Assembly (NCBI GenBank): GCA_016292455.1
Contig: JAEDIL010000098.1
Coordinates: forward strand, 1-6,467
DNA: 6,467 nucleotides
Direction of reading: 5' to 3'
From: Clostridiaceae bacterium
Lineage (GTDB): Bacteria > Bacillota > Clostridia > Oscillospirales > Acutalibacteraceae
Position numbers and translations under genes: made by a program. Below the pieces are notes generated by a model. That model saw only the letters and a program-made list of their open reading frames with translations. It ran no database searches and was not told where the DNA came from. Numbering within the stretch: position 1 is the first letter of the stretch; each line of letters begins with the position of its first letter. Of this stretch, positions 5,500 to 6,467 are shown in pieces.

Positions 5500-5964
5500 A
5501 TGGCAAAAGCCAACGACCTGCCAAGGGTTGCGCAAAACAAAAAAGCATATCACGATTATTTTGTAATTGAAACATACGAGGCCGGAATTGAGCTTTTCGG
5601 AACGGAGGTCAAGTCAATACGAAAAGGGAAAGTCAACCTCAAAGACGCATGGTGCAGCATCGAGGGCGGCGAGATATTTGTCAACGGAATGCATATCAGC
5701 CCATACGATCACGGCAACATTTTTAACCGCGATCCTATGCGCGTCAAAAGGCTGCTTATGCATAAGCGTGAAATCAACCGTCTTTTCGGCGTAACAAAGC
5801 AGCAGGGACTGACGCTCATTCCTCTCTCGGTGTATTTTCTTAACGGGCGTGCAAAACTTGAAGTTGGACTCTGCAAAGGTAAAAAGAACTATGACAAACG
5901 CGAAGCCGAAGCAAAGCGGGACGCAAGGCGCGACATTGAACGCGAAATGCGTTCACGCGGCTGA
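5500..5964 (+). CDS. smpB: SsrA-binding protein SmpB
   Basis: SmpB binds the tRNA-like end of tmRNA and brings it to stalled ribosomes to start trans-translation. The product has 154 residues. ATG 5500-5502 is chosen because GAGGTG (5488-5493) lies 6 bases upstream; the in-frame GTG at 5491 is part of that site. The OB-fold core shows the family signatures: NKKAYHDYFVIETYEAGIEL (13-32), GTEVKSIRKGKVNLKDAW (34-51), ISPYDHGN (66-73) and LIPLSVYFLNGRAKLEVGLCKGKK (106-129). The basic tail KREAEAKRDARRDIERE (133-149) enters the ribosomal mRNA channel in known relatives. It lies 24 bases after recR, so it is probably the last protein gene of the dnaX operon. Its RNA partner ssrA follows about 80 bases downstream, which supports the call. 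Confidence 0.97.
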   Translation: MAKANDLPRVAQNKKAYHDYFVIETYEAGIELFGTEVKSIRKGKVNLKDAWCSIEGGEIFVNGMHISPYDHGNIFNRDPMRVKRLLMHKREINRLFGVTKQQGLTLIPLSVYFLNGRAKLEVGLCKGKKNYDKREAEAKRDARRDIEREMRSRG

Positions 5965-5982
5965 TTTTACCACTGTTTTCCG

Positions 5983-6011
5983 TTGACAGAATTAAAAGAA
6001 GATGTTAGAAT
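5983..6011 (+). promoter_or_regulatory. Sigma-A promoter of ssrA
   Basis: A perfect -35 box TTGACA (5983-5988) and a -10 box TAGAAT (6006-6011) are 17 bases apart. The expected start is near 6018, giving a leader of about 27 bases that must be removed to make the 5' end of tmRNA at 6045. The promoter starts 19 bases after the smpB stop, so ssrA can be made independently of the operon. Confidence 0.88.
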
Positions 6012-6016
6012 ACAAG

Positions 6017-6037
6017 GAGATTTCATATTGAAATCTC
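6017..6037 (+). other. Hairpin in the 5' leader of the tmRNA precursor
   Basis: GAGATTTCA (6017-6025) and TGAAATCTC (6029-6037) pair perfectly over 9 bp with a 3-base loop, right at the expected transcription start. An alternative hairpin, CATATTG (6024-6030) with CAATATG (6039-6045), overlaps it and includes the first base of mature tmRNA. The two cannot form together. A processing or stability role is inference. Confidence 0.45.
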
Positions 6038-6044
6038 TCAATAT

Positions 6045-6390
6045 GGGGATGAAAGGATTTCGACGGGGACTCTGAACTCTGATAAGCGGGTAGTGCCGTG
6101 TAATCACTTAAAACTGCACAAACTTTAAAATAAACGACAATACTACAGTATTGAAGGCTGCTTAACGCAGCCCGTCTGAGCTTCGAGTACTGCGGCGGAG
6201 CATCAGGCGTCACTCAGCAGTGAACGTGAACGGTCGAGCGCCTCGTAGACCGTCATGACTCAGGGGCTACCAAAGCATGAAGCCTGTCTTTCGGCGTCAT
6301 GCTGAGGGAATTTCAAAAGATCGACTACACCCGAAGAAAGTCAGACGGATAAGTTTTCGGACGCGGTTTCGATTACCGCCATCTCCACCA
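6045..6390 (+). ncRNA. ssrA: Transfer-messenger RNA (tmRNA, 10Sa RNA)
   Basis: tmRNA rescues ribosomes stalled on broken mRNA and adds a degradation tag. The acceptor stem pairs GGGGATG (6045-6051) with CATCTCC (6380-6386), including the G3-U pair (6047 with 6384) that marks alanine tRNAs. It is followed by ACCA with CCA encoded (6388-6390). The T-arm is GCGGT-TTCGATT-ACCGC (6363-6379). The 5' region GGATTTCGACGGGG is a tmRNA signature. The tag frame ends at TAA 6163-6165 in the loop of a GGCTGC/GCAGCC hairpin (6156-6161 with 6167-6172), as expected for helix 5. Aligned to clostridial AAAC-resume patterns, the resume codon is probably GAC 6136-6138, giving the encoded tag DNTTVLKAA. Earlier codons in that frame (AAC or ATA) are alternatives. 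The length of 346 bases is normal for a one-piece tmRNA. Confidence 0.97.
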
Positions 6391-6396
6391 TTAAAT

Positions 6397-6440
6397 AATC
6401 CGAAGTTGTTCTTAAAAGAACTGCTTCGGATTTTGCTTTT
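6397..6440 (+). terminator. Intrinsic terminator of ssrA, possibly bidirectional
   Basis: A two-part stem forms: AATCCGAAG (6397-6405) with CTTCGGATT (6424-6432), then a 2x2 internal bulge, then GTTCTT (6408-6413) with AAGAAC (6416-6421). It is followed by TTTTGCTTTTCC. It starts seven bases after the tmRNA CCA end. On the minus strand the stem is followed by an A/T-rich stretch, so it could also stop transcription coming from the right. Confidence 0.85.
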
Positions 6441-6447
6441 CCTTTCA

Positions 6448-6464
6448 GCGGTAATCGAAACCGC
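6448..6464 (-). repeat. Inverted copy of the tmRNA T-arm
   Basis: GCGGTAATCGAAACCGC is the exact 17-base reverse complement of the tmRNA T-arm at 6363-6379; the match stops on both sides. On the minus strand it reads as a complete T-arm, followed there by TGAAAGG and AAAA with no CCA. It could be the 3' end of a minus-strand tRNA gene without encoded CCA whose body lies past the window, a leftover attachment site, or an assembly fold-back. The window ends three bases later, so this cannot be decided. Confidence 0.55.
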
Positions 6465-6467
6465 ATA

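Noticed and set aside
5068..5553. Minus-strand open frame of 161 codons over recR and smpB
   Set aside because: It is antisense to two certain genes and has no independent start signals.
1..6467. CRISPR array, transposase, toxin-antitoxin or defence system
   Set aside because: No regularly spaced repeats, insertion-sequence ends or related protein motifs were seen on either strand.

Overview
The window is two unrelated pieces of gut-type bacterial DNA that meet near position 540. Positions 1 to about 540 look like Bacteroidales: the 3' end of a trmB-like gene on the plus strand, a long hairpin terminator, and the 3' end of an OPT-type transporter gene on the minus strand. From about 540 to the end the DNA looks like a Clostridia-class Firmicute, probably close to the Ruminococcaceae/Oscillospiraceae: strong AGGAG-type ribosome binding sites, sigma-A promoters with 17-base spacers, and the classic Firmicute order SRP RNA - dnaX - ybaB - recR. 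The junction cuts a radical SAM gene and the transporter gene in different frames. I read it as an assembly chimera first and a real rearrangement second.

Layout of the clostridial part. A minus-strand radical SAM gene (888 down to the junction) keeps only its N-terminal ~116 residues and has its own promoter with a palindrome beside the -10 box. Diverging from it, a promoter at 1074-1102 drives a two-gene unit: a VTT/TVP38-family membrane protein overlapping mntP, the manganese exporter. This unit ends at an intrinsic terminator at 2507-2535. A consensus promoter at 2556-2584 then drives the SRP RNA (about 2618-2772). It is followed by dnaX (DNA polymerase III tau/gamma), ybaB/ebfC (nucleoid-associated protein), recR (recombinational repair) and smpB (trans-translation cofactor), all closely spaced on the plus strand. 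The window ends with ssrA (tmRNA, 6045-6390), which has its own TTGACA-17-TAGAAT promoter and a terminator.

The right half is a housekeeping block for genome replication and repair (dnaX, ybaB, recR), membrane-protein targeting (SRP RNA) and ribosome rescue (SmpB with its partner tmRNA). The left half is metal and membrane homeostasis. I found no CRISPR array, transposase, toxin-antitoxin pair or defence genes, and no evidence for a new multi-gene system. Points worth a second look are the chimeric junction, an inverted copy of the tmRNA T-arm just beyond its terminator, a tmRNA tag read as ending in Lys-Ala-Ala, and a possible frameshift spot in dnaX.
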